A stretch of DNA of 64,000 nucleotides from Paraburkholderia xenovorans LB400 (lineage in GTDB: Bacteria; Pseudomonadota; Gammaproteobacteria; Burkholderiales; Burkholderiaceae), in assembly GCF_000013645.1 (NCBI RefSeq), contig NC_007952.1:62001-126000 (forward strand). Reading direction: 5' to 3'. The position numbers and the translations under genes were made by a program. Positions 8,853-18,083 of the stretch are shown one piece after another. The stretch's first letter is position 1. The number at the start of each line of letters is the position of its first letter. The notes below the pieces were generated by a model that did no database searches, was not told the DNA's origin, and saw only the letters and a program-made list of their open reading frames with translations.

Positions 8853-9641
8853 CTACGCCGCGTTCTCGTGGAACATCGACAGCGCCTGAACCGTCTCGCG
8901 CAGCAGCGCGGTGGCGGCTTCCAGCGTCGGCGCGACGTATTCGTCGATACGCCGCAGGTACGGGCAGGTGAGCGCGGCGATCGCCTGTCCGGCCGGACCC
9001 TGGATCGGAAACGTCACGTCGGTCACGCCGAACGTCTGCTGGCTGTCCTTCTGCGAGAAACCGGCGGCGCGAATCCGCTCGCAGGCCTGTTCGAGCGCGT
9101 CACGATCGATCGTGACCTCGCCCTTTACCTTCGTATGTTCGGCGAGCATCTGTTCACGCTGCTCAATGCTTTGGAACGCCAGCATCACACGCCCCGAACC
9201 CGTATCGATCAGCCCGACGCGCGAACCGAGCCGCACCGACATGCCCCACGTACCCGGCCCGTCCACCTGTGCGATCACCAGCAGATTGCCACGGTCGTAC
9301 ACCACGAGGTGACACGATTGTTCGGCAGCATCGGCAAAGCGCTGCATGAGCGGCAGCGCTTCGGAGATCAGCCGGTTCATCGGCGGATGACGATGGGCGA
9401 GCGCATACAGCTTGAGGCTGAGCGAATAGCGGTCGCCCGCCGCGGAGCGCACCACGTACTGACGCGCGACCAGCCGTTCGAGCATGCGATACATCTCGCT
9501 TGCGTTGCGTCCCAGCAGCTTGGTGATTTCGGCGCGCGTCAGTCCTTCCTTCTGCTCGGCGAGCAGTTCGAGGATATCGAGGCCTTTGTCCAGCGCCGGG
9601 GCGCGATAACGGTCGGCGTCGTCTTTATCTTCTGCGTCCAT
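8853..9641 (-). CDS. IclR-family transcriptional regulator
   Basis: Probable local regulator of the divergent sugar operon. The N-terminal winged helix (ALDKGLDILELLAEQKEGLTRAEI... in the first 75 residues) and a C-terminal effector domain (GMSVRLGSRVGLIDTGSGRV, later ERIRAAGFSQKDSQ) are typical of IclR proteins; about 262 residues is the usual size. I take ATG 9641 (MDAEDKDDADRYR) as start; ATG 9671 is an alternative, and a longer frame to 9758 is unlikely. It is divergent from the substrate-binding protein gene across a 265-base gap holding a perfect palindrome at 9795-9814. Effector unknown; by context a fucose-pathway metabolite. Confidence 0.9.
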   Translation of the reverse strand: MDAEDKDDADRYRAPALDKGLDILELLAEQKEGLTRAEITKLLGRNASEMYRMLERLVARQYVVRSAAGDRYSLSLKLYALAHRHPPMNRLISEALPLMQRFADAAEQSCHLVVYDRGNLLVIAQVDGPGTWGMSVRLGSRVGLIDTGSGRVMLAFQSIEQREQMLAEHTKVKGEVTIDRDALEQACERIRAAGFSQKDSQQTFGVTDVTFPIQGPAGQAIAALTCPYLRRIDEYVAPTLEAATALLRETVQALSMFHENAA

Positions 9642-9794
9642 CGTGAGCGAGGTTCGGTGTGCTGTTCTCATTATCTGGCGCGTGAGTGTACGTGCGTGAC
9701 GAATCTCGTGCGAGATGTCACCGGTCCAGGGAAAACACGGACGGTTGGTGCAGTGCACATTGCTTGACTTCGAAAAGTCCGTATATGAATAATA

Positions 9795-9814
9795 CGTTCA
9801 TTGGTGAATGAACG
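9795..9814. promoter_or_regulatory. Perfect palindrome, probable IclR operator
   Basis: CGTTCATT-GGTG-AATGAACG is an 8-bp perfect inverted repeat with a 4-bp spacer. It lies in the divergent region between the IclR gene and the transporter operon, about 93 bases before the first operon start codon. Position and symmetry suit a dimeric regulator; assignment to this IclR protein is inference from proximity. Confidence 0.6.
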
Positions 9815-9906
9815 CACGCCAATACTAGATAACAAGCGCAGGACGAAGTGCCGGCATCCCACGTGCCGGTTCACGCAAGTTCAACAACGCATATCAGGAG
9901 ACAACC

Positions 9907-10956
9907 ATGTCGTTCGCGAAAGAGCCGCACGCGGCTCGCCGTTTGTTCCGCAGTTCGCTATCCGCCGCGGCGGCCGCCGTGTGTTTCGCCGGCCTCGGCG
10001 TAACAGGCGCCGCGCAAGCCGCCGATGCAGGCAAGATCGGCCTCGATCTGCCGCTGCTGACATCGCCGTTCTGGCAGTCGTACAACAACTATCTGCCCAA
10101 ATACGCGAAGGACATGGGCCTCGACATTCTTGCGCCGGTCAATTCGAACGGCGATCCCGCGCAGCAGATCACGGACATGAACAACCTGCTGAACCTCGGT
10201 GCGAAGGGCATCGTGGTCGGTCCGCTGGATTCGGCGGCCATCAGCCGTGCGCTCGACGCCGCCGCGGCGAAGAACGTGCCCGTGGTCGCCGTGGACGTCG
10301 CGCCGACGCAAGGCAAGGTGGCGATGGTGGTGCGCGCCGACAATCGCGCGTATGGCGAGAAGGCCTGCAAGTACATTGGCGATCACGTGAAGTCGGGCAA
10401 GGTCGTGCAGATCATGGGCGACCTCGCATCGGTCAACGGACGCGACCGCTCCGAAGCCTTCCGCTCATGCATGAAGGGTTATCCCGGCGTGTCGGTTCTG
10501 GAGATTCCAGCGGCCTGGAAAGGCGACGTGGCGGCCACCGCGCTCGACAGTCTGCTGACCGCGAATCCCGACGTGAAAGGCATCTACATGCAGGCGGGCG
10601 GCGTGTATCTTTCGCCGACGCTGCAAACCCTGCGCCGCAAGCAGATGCTCTTTCCGGCCGGCGACCCGAAGCACGTGGTGATCGTCAGTAACGACGGCAT
10701 TCCTCAGGAGTTCGACGCGATCCGCCGCGGCGATATCGACGCGACCGTGTCGCAGCCCGCCGATTCGTATGCGAAATACGGGCTGTTCTATATCAAGGCG
10801 GCGTTGGCAGGGCAGACTTTCAAGCCGGGCCCGACCGATCACGGCAGCAACATCATCCAGTTGGCGCCGGGCGTGCTGGAAGACCAGTTGCCCGCGCCGC
10901 TCGTGACCAAGTCGAACGTCGACGACAAGGCCTTGTGGGGTAACACGGTCAAATGA
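9907..10956 (+). CDS. Sugar ABC transporter substrate-binding protein
   Basis: Periplasmic binding protein of the ribose/LacI-like fold (Peripla_BP_4), the first gene of the operon. AGGAG at 9896-9900 precedes the ATG by 6 bases. A signal peptide with twin arginines and an Ala-rich core ends at AQA, residue 38. The mature part starts GKIGLDLPLLTSPFWQSYNN and has the two-lobe pattern (GIVVGPLDSAAISRALDAA; VVIVSNDGIPQEFDAIRRGD). Its stop overlaps the ATPase start (ATGA). With the downstream catabolic genes the expected ligand is a 6-deoxyhexose such as L-fucose, or a related aldose; the sequence alone does not prove this. Confidence 0.92.
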   Translation: MSFAKEPHAARRLFRSSLSAAAAAVCFAGLGVTGAAQAADAGKIGLDLPLLTSPFWQSYNNYLPKYAKDMGLDILAPVNSNGDPAQQITDMNNLLNLGAKGIVVGPLDSAAISRALDAAAAKNVPVVAVDVAPTQGKVAMVVRADNRAYGEKACKYIGDHVKSGKVVQIMGDLASVNGRDRSEAFRSCMKGYPGVSVLEIPAAWKGDVAATALDSLLTANPDVKGIYMQAGGVYLSPTLQTLRRKQMLFPAGDPKHVVIVSNDGIPQEFDAIRRGDIDATVSQPADSYAKYGLFYIKAALAGQTFKPGPTDHGSNIIQLAPGVLEDQLPAPLVTKSNVDDKALWGNTVK

Positions 10957-12473
10957 GCGAACTCACGCCCTCCGCGCCCGTTGTCGAAGCGTTCGAGATC
11001 ACCAAGCGCTTCGGCTCGACGGCCGCGCTGAAAGACGTGAGCATCCGCGTGATGCCCGGCGAGTCGCATGCGCTCGTCGGGCGCAACGGCGCGGGTAAAT
11101 CGACGCTGGTGTCGATCCTCACCGGCCTGCGCAAGCCCGACACCGGCGAGGTGCGTTTCAGCGGCGTGGCCGCGCCGTCGATCGCGGATCGCGACGCGTG
11201 GCGCGAACGTGTGGCGTGCGTCTATCAGCATTCGACGATCATCCGCGACCTGAGCGTCGCGGAGAATCTGTTTATCAACCGGCAGCCGTTGCGCGGCGGC
11301 ATGATCGATTGGCAGGCCATGCGGCGCGACGCGCGCACGTTGCTCGATCACTGGAAGATCGACGTGCGCGAAGACGCTCGCGCCGGCGATCTGACGGTGG
11401 AGGCACGGCAACTGGTGGAAATTGCGCGTGCGCTGTCGTATGGCGCGCGCTTCATCATTCTCGACGAACCGACCGCGCAGCTCGACGGCGACGAAATCAA
11501 GCGCCTGTTCCGGCGTATCAGCGAGTTGCAGCGCGAAGGCGTGACCTTTCTGTTCATCTCGCACCATCTTCAGGAAGTCTATGAAATTTGCCAGGCCGTG
11601 ACGGTGCTGCGCGACGCGCGGCATATCGTCAGCGCGCCGGTTTCCGCGCTGCCGCGCGAGCAGTTGATCGAAGCGATGACCGGCGAACGCGGCGGTCTCG
11701 CCGTCGCCGATGCGGCGGCGCGCGACGCGTTGCCCGCCGACACGGCGATTGCGCTGCAAGTCGAGAGCCTCGCGGGCTCCGATTACGAAGGCGTGTCGTT
11801 CACCGTCAAGCGCGGCGAAGTGGTCGGCTTGACCGGCGCAACGAGCAGCGGCCGCACGAGCGTGGCCGAAGCGATTGCCGGCTTGCGTGCCGCCAAACGC
11901 GGCACGATCCGTGTGGACGGCAAAACCTTGCCGCCCGGCGATGTGCCCGCGGCGCTCGCGCACGGCGTCGGCTGTGTGCCGAAGGATCGCCACCACGAAG
12001 GCCTCGTGCTCACGCAATCGGTTGCGGAAAACGCCTCGATGACGATCGCGCGTTTGCTCGGCAAGTTCGGCATCGCACCGCCCGCGAAGAAGAACGCCTT
12101 CGGCCAGAAAATGATCGACGCGCTCGGCATCGTCGCGCAGGGTCCGGAGCATGTGGTGTCGGGGCTGTCGGGCGGCAATCAGCAAAAGGTGGTGATGGCG
12201 CGCGCGCTCGCCACCAATCCCAATGTGCTCGTGCTGATCGACCCGACGGCGGGCGTCGACGTGAAATCGAAAGAAGCGCTGCTCTCCGTCGTGGACCGGG
12301 TGCGCGAAGACGGCAAGGCCGTGCTGGTCGTGTCCGGCGAACTCGACGATCTGCGCACCTGTGACCGCGTGCTGGTCATGTTCCGTGGCCGTGTCGCGGC
12401 CGAATTTCCCGCGGGTTGGCAGGACCACGACCTGATCGCATCCGTTGAAGGAGTCAGTCTCCATGAAGAATAG
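10953..12473 (+). CDS. Sugar ABC transporter ATP-binding protein (RbsA type, two nucleotide-binding domains)
   Basis: 506-residue cytoplasmic ATPase energising import. The first domain has an intact Walker A (GRNGAGKST) and Walker B (FIILDEPTAQLDG), with a signature (LTVEARQLVEIARAL) of the kind seen in RbsA/MglA/AraG. The second domain has a degenerate Walker A (GATSSGRTS) but a canonical LSGGNQQKVVMARAL signature. This split of function is normal for CUT2 transporters. It overlaps the preceding gene by 4 bases and the permease start by 11, consistent with translational coupling. Confidence 0.94.
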   Translation: MSELTPSAPVVEAFEITKRFGSTAALKDVSIRVMPGESHALVGRNGAGKSTLVSILTGLRKPDTGEVRFSGVAAPSIADRDAWRERVACVYQHSTIIRDLSVAENLFINRQPLRGGMIDWQAMRRDARTLLDHWKIDVREDARAGDLTVEARQLVEIARALSYGARFIILDEPTAQLDGDEIKRLFRRISELQREGVTFLFISHHLQEVYEICQAVTVLRDARHIVSAPVSALPREQLIEAMTGERGGLAVADAAARDALPADTAIALQVESLAGSDYEGVSFTVKRGEVVGLTGATSSGRTSVAEAIAGLRAAKRGTIRVDGKTLPPGDVPAALAHGVGCVPKDRHHEGLVLTQSVAENASMTIARLLGKFGIAPPAKKNAFGQKMIDALGIVAQGPEHVVSGLSGGNQQKVVMARALATNPNVLVLIDPTAGVDVKSKEALLSVVDRVREDGKAVLVVSGELDDLRTCDRVLVMFRGRVAAEFPAGWQDHDLIASVEGVSLHEE

Positions 12474-13512
12474 TGTGCCCAGTCCCGCCTTCGGCACCGC
12501 GCAAGCTCAGGCCCAGCCGCTCGCGCAGGCTACGCGCGGCAAACGCGCGCGCTCCGAACTCGCGCGTCTGCGCGAGCTGGCGTTGCTGCCCGCGCTCGCG
12601 TTGCTGATCGTGATCGGCGCGTTCGTCAGCCCCAGCTTTCTGACCAAAGCGAATCTCATCAGCGTGCTGGGTGCTTCGGCGGCGCTGGCGCTGGTCGTGC
12701 TCGCCGAATCGCTGATCGTGCTGACCGGCAAGTTCGATTTGTCGCTTGAATCGACGGTCGGCATTGCGCCCGCCGTGGGCGCAATGCTGGTGATGCCCGC
12801 GGCGTCCGCGGGCTTCGGCATGCAATGGCCGGCGGCGGCCGGCTTGCTCGCCATCGTGGCGGTGGGCGCGGTGATCGGTTTCATCAACGGCTTTCTCGTG
12901 GTGCGTTTGCGGCTGAACGCGTTCATCGTCACGCTGGCCATGCTGATCGTGCTGCGCGGCATGCTGGTCGGCGCGACCAAGGGCGGCACGCTGTTCGATA
13001 TGCCGCCGTCGTTTTTTACGCTCGCGACCACCATCGTGTTCGGCTTGCCATTGTCCGTGTGGCTTGCCGCCGTGGCGTTCGCGATCGCAGCCTTCGTGTT
13101 GCGCTATCACCGGCTGGGCCGCGCGTTGTACGCGATCGGCGGCAATCCGGAAGCGGCGCGCGCGGCGGGCATTCGTGTGGAGCGCATCACGTGGGGCGTG
13201 TTCGTGCTCGGCAGCATGCTCGCCTCGCTGGGCGGTTTGATCGTCACCGGCTATGTCGGCGCGATCAACGCGAACCAGGGCAACGGCATGATCTTCACGG
13301 TGTTCGCGGCCGCGGTGATCGGCGGTATTTCGCTCGACGGCGGCAAGGGCACCATGTTCGGTGCGCTCACCGGCGTGCTGCTGCTCGGCGTGGTGCAGAA
13401 CCTGCTGACGCTTGCCCAGGTGCCGTCTTTCTGGATCCAGGCGATCTACGGCGCGATCATTCTCGGCTCGCTGATGGTGGCGCGCCTCGCAAGCGGCGAA
13501 GGCCAGAACTGA
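12463..13512 (+). CDS. Sugar ABC transporter permease (RbsC type)
   Basis: Integral membrane subunit of the CUT2 transporter, 349 residues. AAGGAG at 12447-12452 lies 10 bases before ATG 12463; an upstream in-frame TTG at 12445 overlaps that site and is rejected. A basic cytoplasmic N-terminus is followed by about eight to ten hydrophobic segments, with the family motif FDLSLESTVGIAPAVGAM after the second span and GGNPEAARAAGIRVERITWG in the coupling loop. It is followed 25 bases later by the SAF-domain dehydratase subunit in the same operon. Confidence 0.93.
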   Translation: MKNSVPSPAFGTAQAQAQPLAQATRGKRARSELARLRELALLPALALLIVIGAFVSPSFLTKANLISVLGASAALALVVLAESLIVLTGKFDLSLESTVGIAPAVGAMLVMPAASAGFGMQWPAAAGLLAIVAVGAVIGFINGFLVVRLRLNAFIVTLAMLIVLRGMLVGATKGGTLFDMPPSFFTLATTIVFGLPLSVWLAAVAFAIAAFVLRYHRLGRALYAIGGNPEAARAAGIRVERITWGVFVLGSMLASLGGLIVTGYVGAINANQGNGMIFTVFAAAVIGGISLDGGKGTMFGALTGVLLLGVVQNLLTLAQVPSFWIQAIYGAIILGSLMVARLASGEGQN

Positions 13513-13537
13513 TGCGAACGCATTCCGGAGAACTTAC

Positions 13538-13873
13538 TTGACCAGCCGCCCATTGCAAACGAACCAAACGGACCCACGCCTGATCCTGCTCAGCCCCGCC
13601 GACAATTGCCTGATCGCGGCGGCGCGGCTCGAAGGCGGCACGCAGGTCGAGATCGAAGGCGAGCGCGTGACGCTCGCCAAAACCATCGAACTCGGACACA
13701 AGGTGGCGCGCCGCGAACTCGCGAAAGACGACAAGGTGCTGCGCTACGGCGCAGTGATCGGTCACGTGACGGAAGCGGTCGCGCGCGGCGCGCATCTGCA
13801 TACGCACAATCTCGAAAGCGATTACCTGCCGACGTACACACACGACGCGGGCCACGAATTCGTCCATCACTGA
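13538..13873 (+). CDS. UxaA-family dehydratase small subunit (SAF domain)
   Basis: 111-residue SAF-domain protein corresponding to the N-terminal part of altronate/galactarate dehydratases. The start is TTG with GGAG 7 bases upstream. Motifs fit the family: SPADNCLIAAARL, followed by ARRELAKDDKVLRYGAVIG and AHLHTHNLES. The catalytic subunit is the next gene, so the enzyme is split into two polypeptides as in some other UxaA-type dehydratases. Expected role: dehydration of a sugar acid (L-fuconate by context) to the 2-keto-3-deoxy acid. Confidence 0.88.
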   Translation: MTSRPLQTNQTDPRLILLSPADNCLIAAARLEGGTQVEIEGERVTLAKTIELGHKVARRELAKDDKVLRYGAVIGHVTEAVARGAHLHTHNLESDYLPTYTHDAGHEFVHH

Positions 13874-13916
13874 TGTGAGCACAATGTCGTGGCCTTCGCG
13901 CCGCGCTGGAACGATC

Positions 13917-15236
13917 ATGACTGACACTTCCGTAGCATCTCCATCCGCCGCATCGCAGCAGCCCACGCTGCAAGGTTACCTGCGCCGCGACGGCCGCAAG
14001 GGTATCCGCAATGTGGTCGCGGTGGCGTACCTGGTCGAGTGCGCGCATCACGTCGCACGCGAGATCGTCACGCAGTTTCGCGAGCCGCTGGATGCGTTCG
14101 ACGACCCTTCCGCCGAGCGCGAGCCGCCCGTGCATCTGATCGGTTTCCCCGGCTGCTATCCGAACAGCTACGCCGAGAAAATGCTCGAGCGGCTCACCAC
14201 GCATCCCAACGTGGGCGCGGTGCTGTTCGTGTCGCTCGGTTGCGAGAGCATGAACAAGCACTATCTGGTGGACGTGGTGCGCGCGAGCGGCCGTCCCGTC
14301 GAAGTGCTGACCATTCAGGAAAAGGGCGGCACGCGCAGCACGATTCAATACGGTGTCGACTGGATTCGCAGTGCGCGCAAGCAGCTTGCCGCACAACAGA
14401 AAGTACCGATGGCGCTGAGCGAACTGGTGATCGGCACGATTTGCGGCGGTTCGGACGGCACGAGCGGCATCACCGCGAACCCGGCTGTTGGCCGCGCGTT
14501 CGACCATCTGATCGACGCGGGCGCGACATGTATTTTCGAAGAAACCGGCGAACTGGTGGGCTGCGAATTCCATATGAAAACGCGCGCGGCGCGGCCGGAA
14601 CTCGGCGAGGAGATCGTGGCCTGTGTCGCGAAGGCGGCGCGCTATTACTCGATTCTCGGCCACGGCAGTTTCGCGGTCGGCAACGCGGACGGCGGCCTCA
14701 CCACGCAGGAAGAAAAATCGCTGGGCGCGTATGCCAAAAGCGGGGCGTCGCCGATTGTCGGCATCGTGAAACCCGGCGACATTCCGCCGACCGGCGGCCT
14801 GTATCTGCTCGACGTGGTGCCGGACGGCGAACCGCGCTTCGGCTTTCCGAACATCAGCGACAACGCGGAGATCGGCGAACTGATCGCGTGCGGTGCGCAT
14901 GTGATTCTGTTCACGACCGGACGCGGCTCGGTGGTCGGCTCGGCGATCTCGCCGGTCATCAAGGTGTGTGCGAATCCGGCGACGTATCGCAATCTCGCCG
15001 GCGACATGGATGTCGATGCCGGCCGTATTCTCGAAGGCCGCGGCACGCTCGACGAAGTGGGCCGCGAAGTGTTCGAGCAGACGGTGGCGGTGTCGCGTGG
15101 CGCGGCCTCGAAGTCGGAAACGCTCGGTCACCAGGAGTTCATCCTGACCTACAAGACTTTCGAGCCGGTGGGGCCGGCCTGCTTGCCGTCGAGTGCCGCG
15201 CCGCAGCACCGGATGGTCGCGATCGAGCCGCAGTGA
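13917..15236 (+). CDS. UxaA-family sugar-acid dehydratase large subunit
   Basis: Catalytic subunit of a metal-dependent altronate/galactarate-type dehydratase, 439 residues. I chose ATG 13917 (MTDTSVAS) because the family region starts soon after at GYLRRDGRKGIRN; a GTG at 13875 would add 14 residues. Conserved pieces: GFPGCYPN, SLGCES, QEKGGT, CGGSDGTSGITANPA, EETGELVGCE, and GGLTTQEEKSLG, including the cysteines expected for metal binding. In the L-fucose pathway first described in Xanthomonas this step is done by an enolase-superfamily enzyme; here the UxaA type occupies that position. Substrate is inferred from neighbours. Confidence 0.88.
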   Translation: MTDTSVASPSAASQQPTLQGYLRRDGRKGIRNVVAVAYLVECAHHVAREIVTQFREPLDAFDDPSAEREPPVHLIGFPGCYPNSYAEKMLERLTTHPNVGAVLFVSLGCESMNKHYLVDVVRASGRPVEVLTIQEKGGTRSTIQYGVDWIRSARKQLAAQQKVPMALSELVIGTICGGSDGTSGITANPAVGRAFDHLIDAGATCIFEETGELVGCEFHMKTRAARPELGEEIVACVAKAARYYSILGHGSFAVGNADGGLTTQEEKSLGAYAKSGASPIVGIVKPGDIPPTGGLYLLDVVPDGEPRFGFPNISDNAEIGELIACGAHVILFTTGRGSVVGSAISPVIKVCANPATYRNLAGDMDVDAGRILEGRGTLDEVGREVFEQTVAVSRGAASKSETLGHQEFILTYKTFEPVGPACLPSSAAPQHRMVAIEPQ

Positions 15237-15359
15237 GTCGCGATGAGTTGTGCCGGGTGGCACTCAGTGGCTTGTTCGCGGGCGTGGCAGCCAGCGGCGG
15301 ACAGGTCCCGCTGGCGCAAGGCAAAAGATGAATGGGATTGGCGTAAGGAGACGCGCTCA

Positions 15360-16400
15360 ATGACGGCAACGATCGCATCGAAGATCGGGCAACGGCGCCG
15401 CATCGGCCGCACGGCGTTGCAGGTGACAGGACTGGGACTCGGTACGGCGCCGCTCGGCGGCCTCTACCGCGATCTGTCCGACGAGGAAGCGCACGCCACC
15501 ATCGCCGCCGCGTGGGACGCGGGCGTGCGCTACTTCGACACCGCGCCGCACTACGGCAACACGAAGGCCGAGCATCGGCTGGGCGACGTCTTGCGGCGTT
15601 ATCCGCGCGGCGACTATGTGCTGTCCACCAAAGTGGGCCGCCGGTTCGTGCCGCGCACCACGCCTTTCGACGACCGGGAAGGCTGGCAAAACCCGCTGCC
15701 TTTCGAAGCGATCTACGACTACACGCACGACGGCATTCTGCGCTCGTTCGAAGACAGCCAGCAGCGGCTCGGCATTGTCGATATCGACATTCTGCTGGTG
15801 CACGATATCGGCCGCGTTACGCACGGCGACAACCATCCGCACTACTGGCGGCAACTCACCGAAGGCGGCGGTTTTCGCGCGCTGGACGGGTTGCGCTCGG
15901 CGGGCGCGATCAAGGCCGTCGGACTCGGGGTCAACGAGGGCGCGGTCATTCTGGATGCGATGGCCGAGTTCGATATCGATTGCGCGTTGCTCGCGGGACG
16001 TTATACGCTGCTCGAACAGAGCACGCTCGACGACCTGTTGCCGGCCTGTGAAACGCGCGGCGTCAGCATTCTGTTAGGCGGCGCGTTCAACTCGGGCATT
16101 CTGGCGCGCGGCGTCGAAGGTGATCTGAAATTCAATTACGGCGAGGCGCCGCGCGAAGTGATCGAGCGCGTCGCGCGGCTCGACGCGGTGTGCCATGCGC
16201 ATGCCGTGCCGCTGGCGGCCGCCGCCTTGCAGTTTCCGTACGCGCATCCGGCGGTCGCCACCGTGCTGACCGGCGCGCGCAGTGCCGACGAATTGCGCGA
16301 GAACGCCGCGTCGTTCGGGCAGCCGATCCCCGCGGGCTTGTGGTCCGCGTTGCGTGACGAAGGCTTGCTCGACAGCCGCGCGCCCGTGCCGGAGGATTGA
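15360..16400 (+). CDS. Aldo/keto reductase, probable L-fucose (aldose 1-) dehydrogenase
   Basis: NAD(P)-dependent AKR, 346 residues, likely oxidising the sugar to its lactone. AAGGAG at 15345-15350 is 9 bases before ATG 15360; the frame opens upstream at 15243, but that part has no family similarity. The catalytic tetrad is visible: D60 and Y65 (FDTAPHYG), K91 (STKVG) and His in ILLVHDIGR. The sequence resembles the D-threo-aldose 1-dehydrogenase/L-fucose dehydrogenase branch (LGLGTAPLGGLY start, FEAIYDYTHDGILRS). It sits between the dehydratase and the lactonase in the operon, which supports a sugar dehydrogenase role. Confidence 0.87.
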   Translation: MTATIASKIGQRRRIGRTALQVTGLGLGTAPLGGLYRDLSDEEAHATIAAAWDAGVRYFDTAPHYGNTKAEHRLGDVLRRYPRGDYVLSTKVGRRFVPRTTPFDDREGWQNPLPFEAIYDYTHDGILRSFEDSQQRLGIVDIDILLVHDIGRVTHGDNHPHYWRQLTEGGGFRALDGLRSAGAIKAVGLGVNEGAVILDAMAEFDIDCALLAGRYTLLEQSTLDDLLPACETRGVSILLGGAFNSGILARGVEGDLKFNYGEAPREVIERVARLDAVCHAHAVPLAAAALQFPYAHPAVATVLTGARSADELRENAASFGQPIPAGLWSALRDEGLLDSRAPVPED

Positions 16401-16407
16401 GCCGACG

Positions 16408-17238
16408 ATGCATATCGATGCCCACCAGCACTACTGGGACCCCGCTCGCGGCGACTACGAGTGGCTCACGCCGGAACTGAAGATCCTGTACCGGACGTTT
16501 GGCCCGGCGGATCTCAAACCGTTGCGCGAGCGCGCGGGCATCGAACGGACGGTGGTGGTGCAGGCCGCGCCGACCATCGACGAAACGCGTTATCTGCTGG
16601 ACATTGCGCGGCATGAGCCGTCGATCGCGGGCGTGGTCGGCTGGGTGCCATTGCTGTTGCCCACGGCGCCGGCGGTAATCGAAGCACTGGCACATGAGCC
16701 GAAGTTCAAGGGCGTGCGGCCGATGCTGCAGGATTTGCCGGACGATACATGGATCGCCAACCCCGATCTCGCGCCGGCGATCGAAGCGCTGATCGCGCAC
16801 GACCTCGCGTTCGACGCGTTGATTTACGCGCGCCACGCCGAGCCCTTCGAAACCTTCGCAACGCGCTTTCCGGCGCTGCGCATCGTGGTCGATCATGGCG
16901 CGAAGCCGCCTATCCGCTACGGACGCGCGGGCTATCAAAGCTGGGCCGACGCGATCACACGCCTCGCGCAACTGCCGCACGTGCATTGCAAGCTGTCGGG
17001 CCTCGCCACCGAGGCTTCGCCCGGCTGGACCGAGGCGACGCTGCAACCGTATGTCGACCATCTGCTGAAGTCATTCGGCCCGGCGCGTTTGATGTGGGGC
17101 AGCGACTGGCCGGTGCTCGATCTGAACGGAGACTATCTGCTCTGGCATTCGGTAGCGAACACCTTGCTCAGCTCCTTGAGCGACGGCGAGCGCGAAGCGG
17201 TGTTCGGCGGCAACGCCGCCGCGTTTTATCGACTGTGA
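16408..17238 (+). CDS. Amidohydrolase-family lactonase, probable L-fuconolactonase
   Basis: 276-residue TIM-barrel hydrolase of the amidohydrolase-2 group. GGAGG at 16391-16395 overlaps the end of the previous gene, and ATG 16408 gives the family N-terminus MHIDAHQHYWDP with H6 and H8 as metal/active-site residues. Further motifs: VVVQAAPTIDET, KGVRPMLQDLP, VVDHGAKPP, and MWGSDWPV carrying the conserved aspartate. The family contains L-fuconolactone and L-rhamnono-lactone hydrolases. It follows the dehydrogenase by 7 bases, so it would open the lactone that enzyme makes. Confidence 0.86.
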   Translation: MHIDAHQHYWDPARGDYEWLTPELKILYRTFGPADLKPLRERAGIERTVVVQAAPTIDETRYLLDIARHEPSIAGVVGWVPLLLPTAPAVIEALAHEPKFKGVRPMLQDLPDDTWIANPDLAPAIEALIAHDLAFDALIYARHAEPFETFATRFPALRIVVDHGAKPPIRYGRAGYQSWADAITRLAQLPHVHCKLSGLATEASPGWTEATLQPYVDHLLKSFGPARLMWGSDWPVLDLNGDYLLWHSVANTLLSSLSDGEREAVFGGNAAAFYRL

Positions 17239-17283
17239 ATTGCGAAAAGAGACCAGCAACAGCCCATTCAACTGGAGTCGTAG

Positions 17284-18027
17284 ATGACACAAAGACTGGC
17301 CGGCAAGACGGCCCTGATCACGGCGGCAGGACAAGGCATCGGACTCGCCACCGCCGAACTCTTCGCCCGCGAAGGCGCGCGCGTGATCGCCACGGACATC
17401 CGCATCGACGGACTCGCCGGCAAGCCGGTCGACGCGCGCAAACTCGACGTGCGCGACAACGCGGCGATCAACGCGCTGGCCGCCGAACTCGGCGCGATCG
17501 ACGTGCTGTTCAACTGCGCGGGTTTCGTGCATGCGGGCAACATTCTCGAATGCAGCGAAGAAGATTGGGACTTTGCGTTCGACCTGAACGCGAAGGCGAT
17601 GTACCGCACGATCCGCGCGTTTCTGCCTGCCATGCTGGACAACGGCGGCGGGTCGATCATCAATATGTCGTCGGCGGCGTCGAGTGTGAAGGGTGTGCCG
17701 AACCGCTTTGCCTATAGCGCCTCCAAGGCGGCGGTGATCGGGCTGACCAAGTCCGTTGCTGCGGACTTCATCACGCGTGGTGTACGCTGTAACGCGATCT
17801 GCCCGGGCACGGTGGCTTCGCCGTCGCTCGAACAGCGGATCGTCGCGCAGGCTCAGGCGCAGGGCGCGACGCTCGACGCCGTGCAGGCTGCCTTCGTGGC
17901 GCGGCAGCCAATGGGCCGCATCGGCAAGCCGGAAGAGATCGCCGCGTTGGCGCTGTATCTCGCGTCCGACGAATCGTCGTTCACCACGGGCCATGCGCAT
18001 GTGATCGACGGCGGCTGGTCGAACTGA
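17284..18027 (+). CDS. SDR oxidoreductase, probable 2-keto-3-deoxy-L-fuconate dehydrogenase
   Basis: Classical short-chain dehydrogenase, 247 residues. It has the cofactor motif TAAGQGIG (13-20), NCAG (77-80), a serine cluster near 129-134, catalytic Y144 and K148 (YSASK) and the PG motif CPGTVASPS. The first residues (MTQRLAGKTALITAAGQGIG) and length match SDRs that oxidise C4 of 2-keto-3-deoxy-fuconate. It stands 45 bases after the lactonase. The product, a 2,4-diketo-3-deoxy acid, is the natural substrate class of the next gene, which supports the assignment. Confidence 0.88.
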   Translation: MTQRLAGKTALITAAGQGIGLATAELFAREGARVIATDIRIDGLAGKPVDARKLDVRDNAAINALAAELGAIDVLFNCAGFVHAGNILECSEEDWDFAFDLNAKAMYRTIRAFLPAMLDNGGGSIINMSSAASSVKGVPNRFAYSASKAAVIGLTKSVAADFITRGVRCNAICPGTVASPSLEQRIVAQAQAQGATLDAVQAAFVARQPMGRIGKPEEIAALALYLASDESSFTTGHAHVIDGGWSN

Positions 18028-18083
18028 CGCACGTTCATGCACGCTGAACTACGAACCGAATATCACTGAAAGGAAGTGTCAGG

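Noticed and set aside
10839..15263. Two long minus-strand frames (552 and 557 residues) under the fucose-type operon
   Set aside because: Low-complexity His/Arg/Ala translations; no start signals; the plus-strand genes have motifs and Shine-Dalgarno sites throughout.
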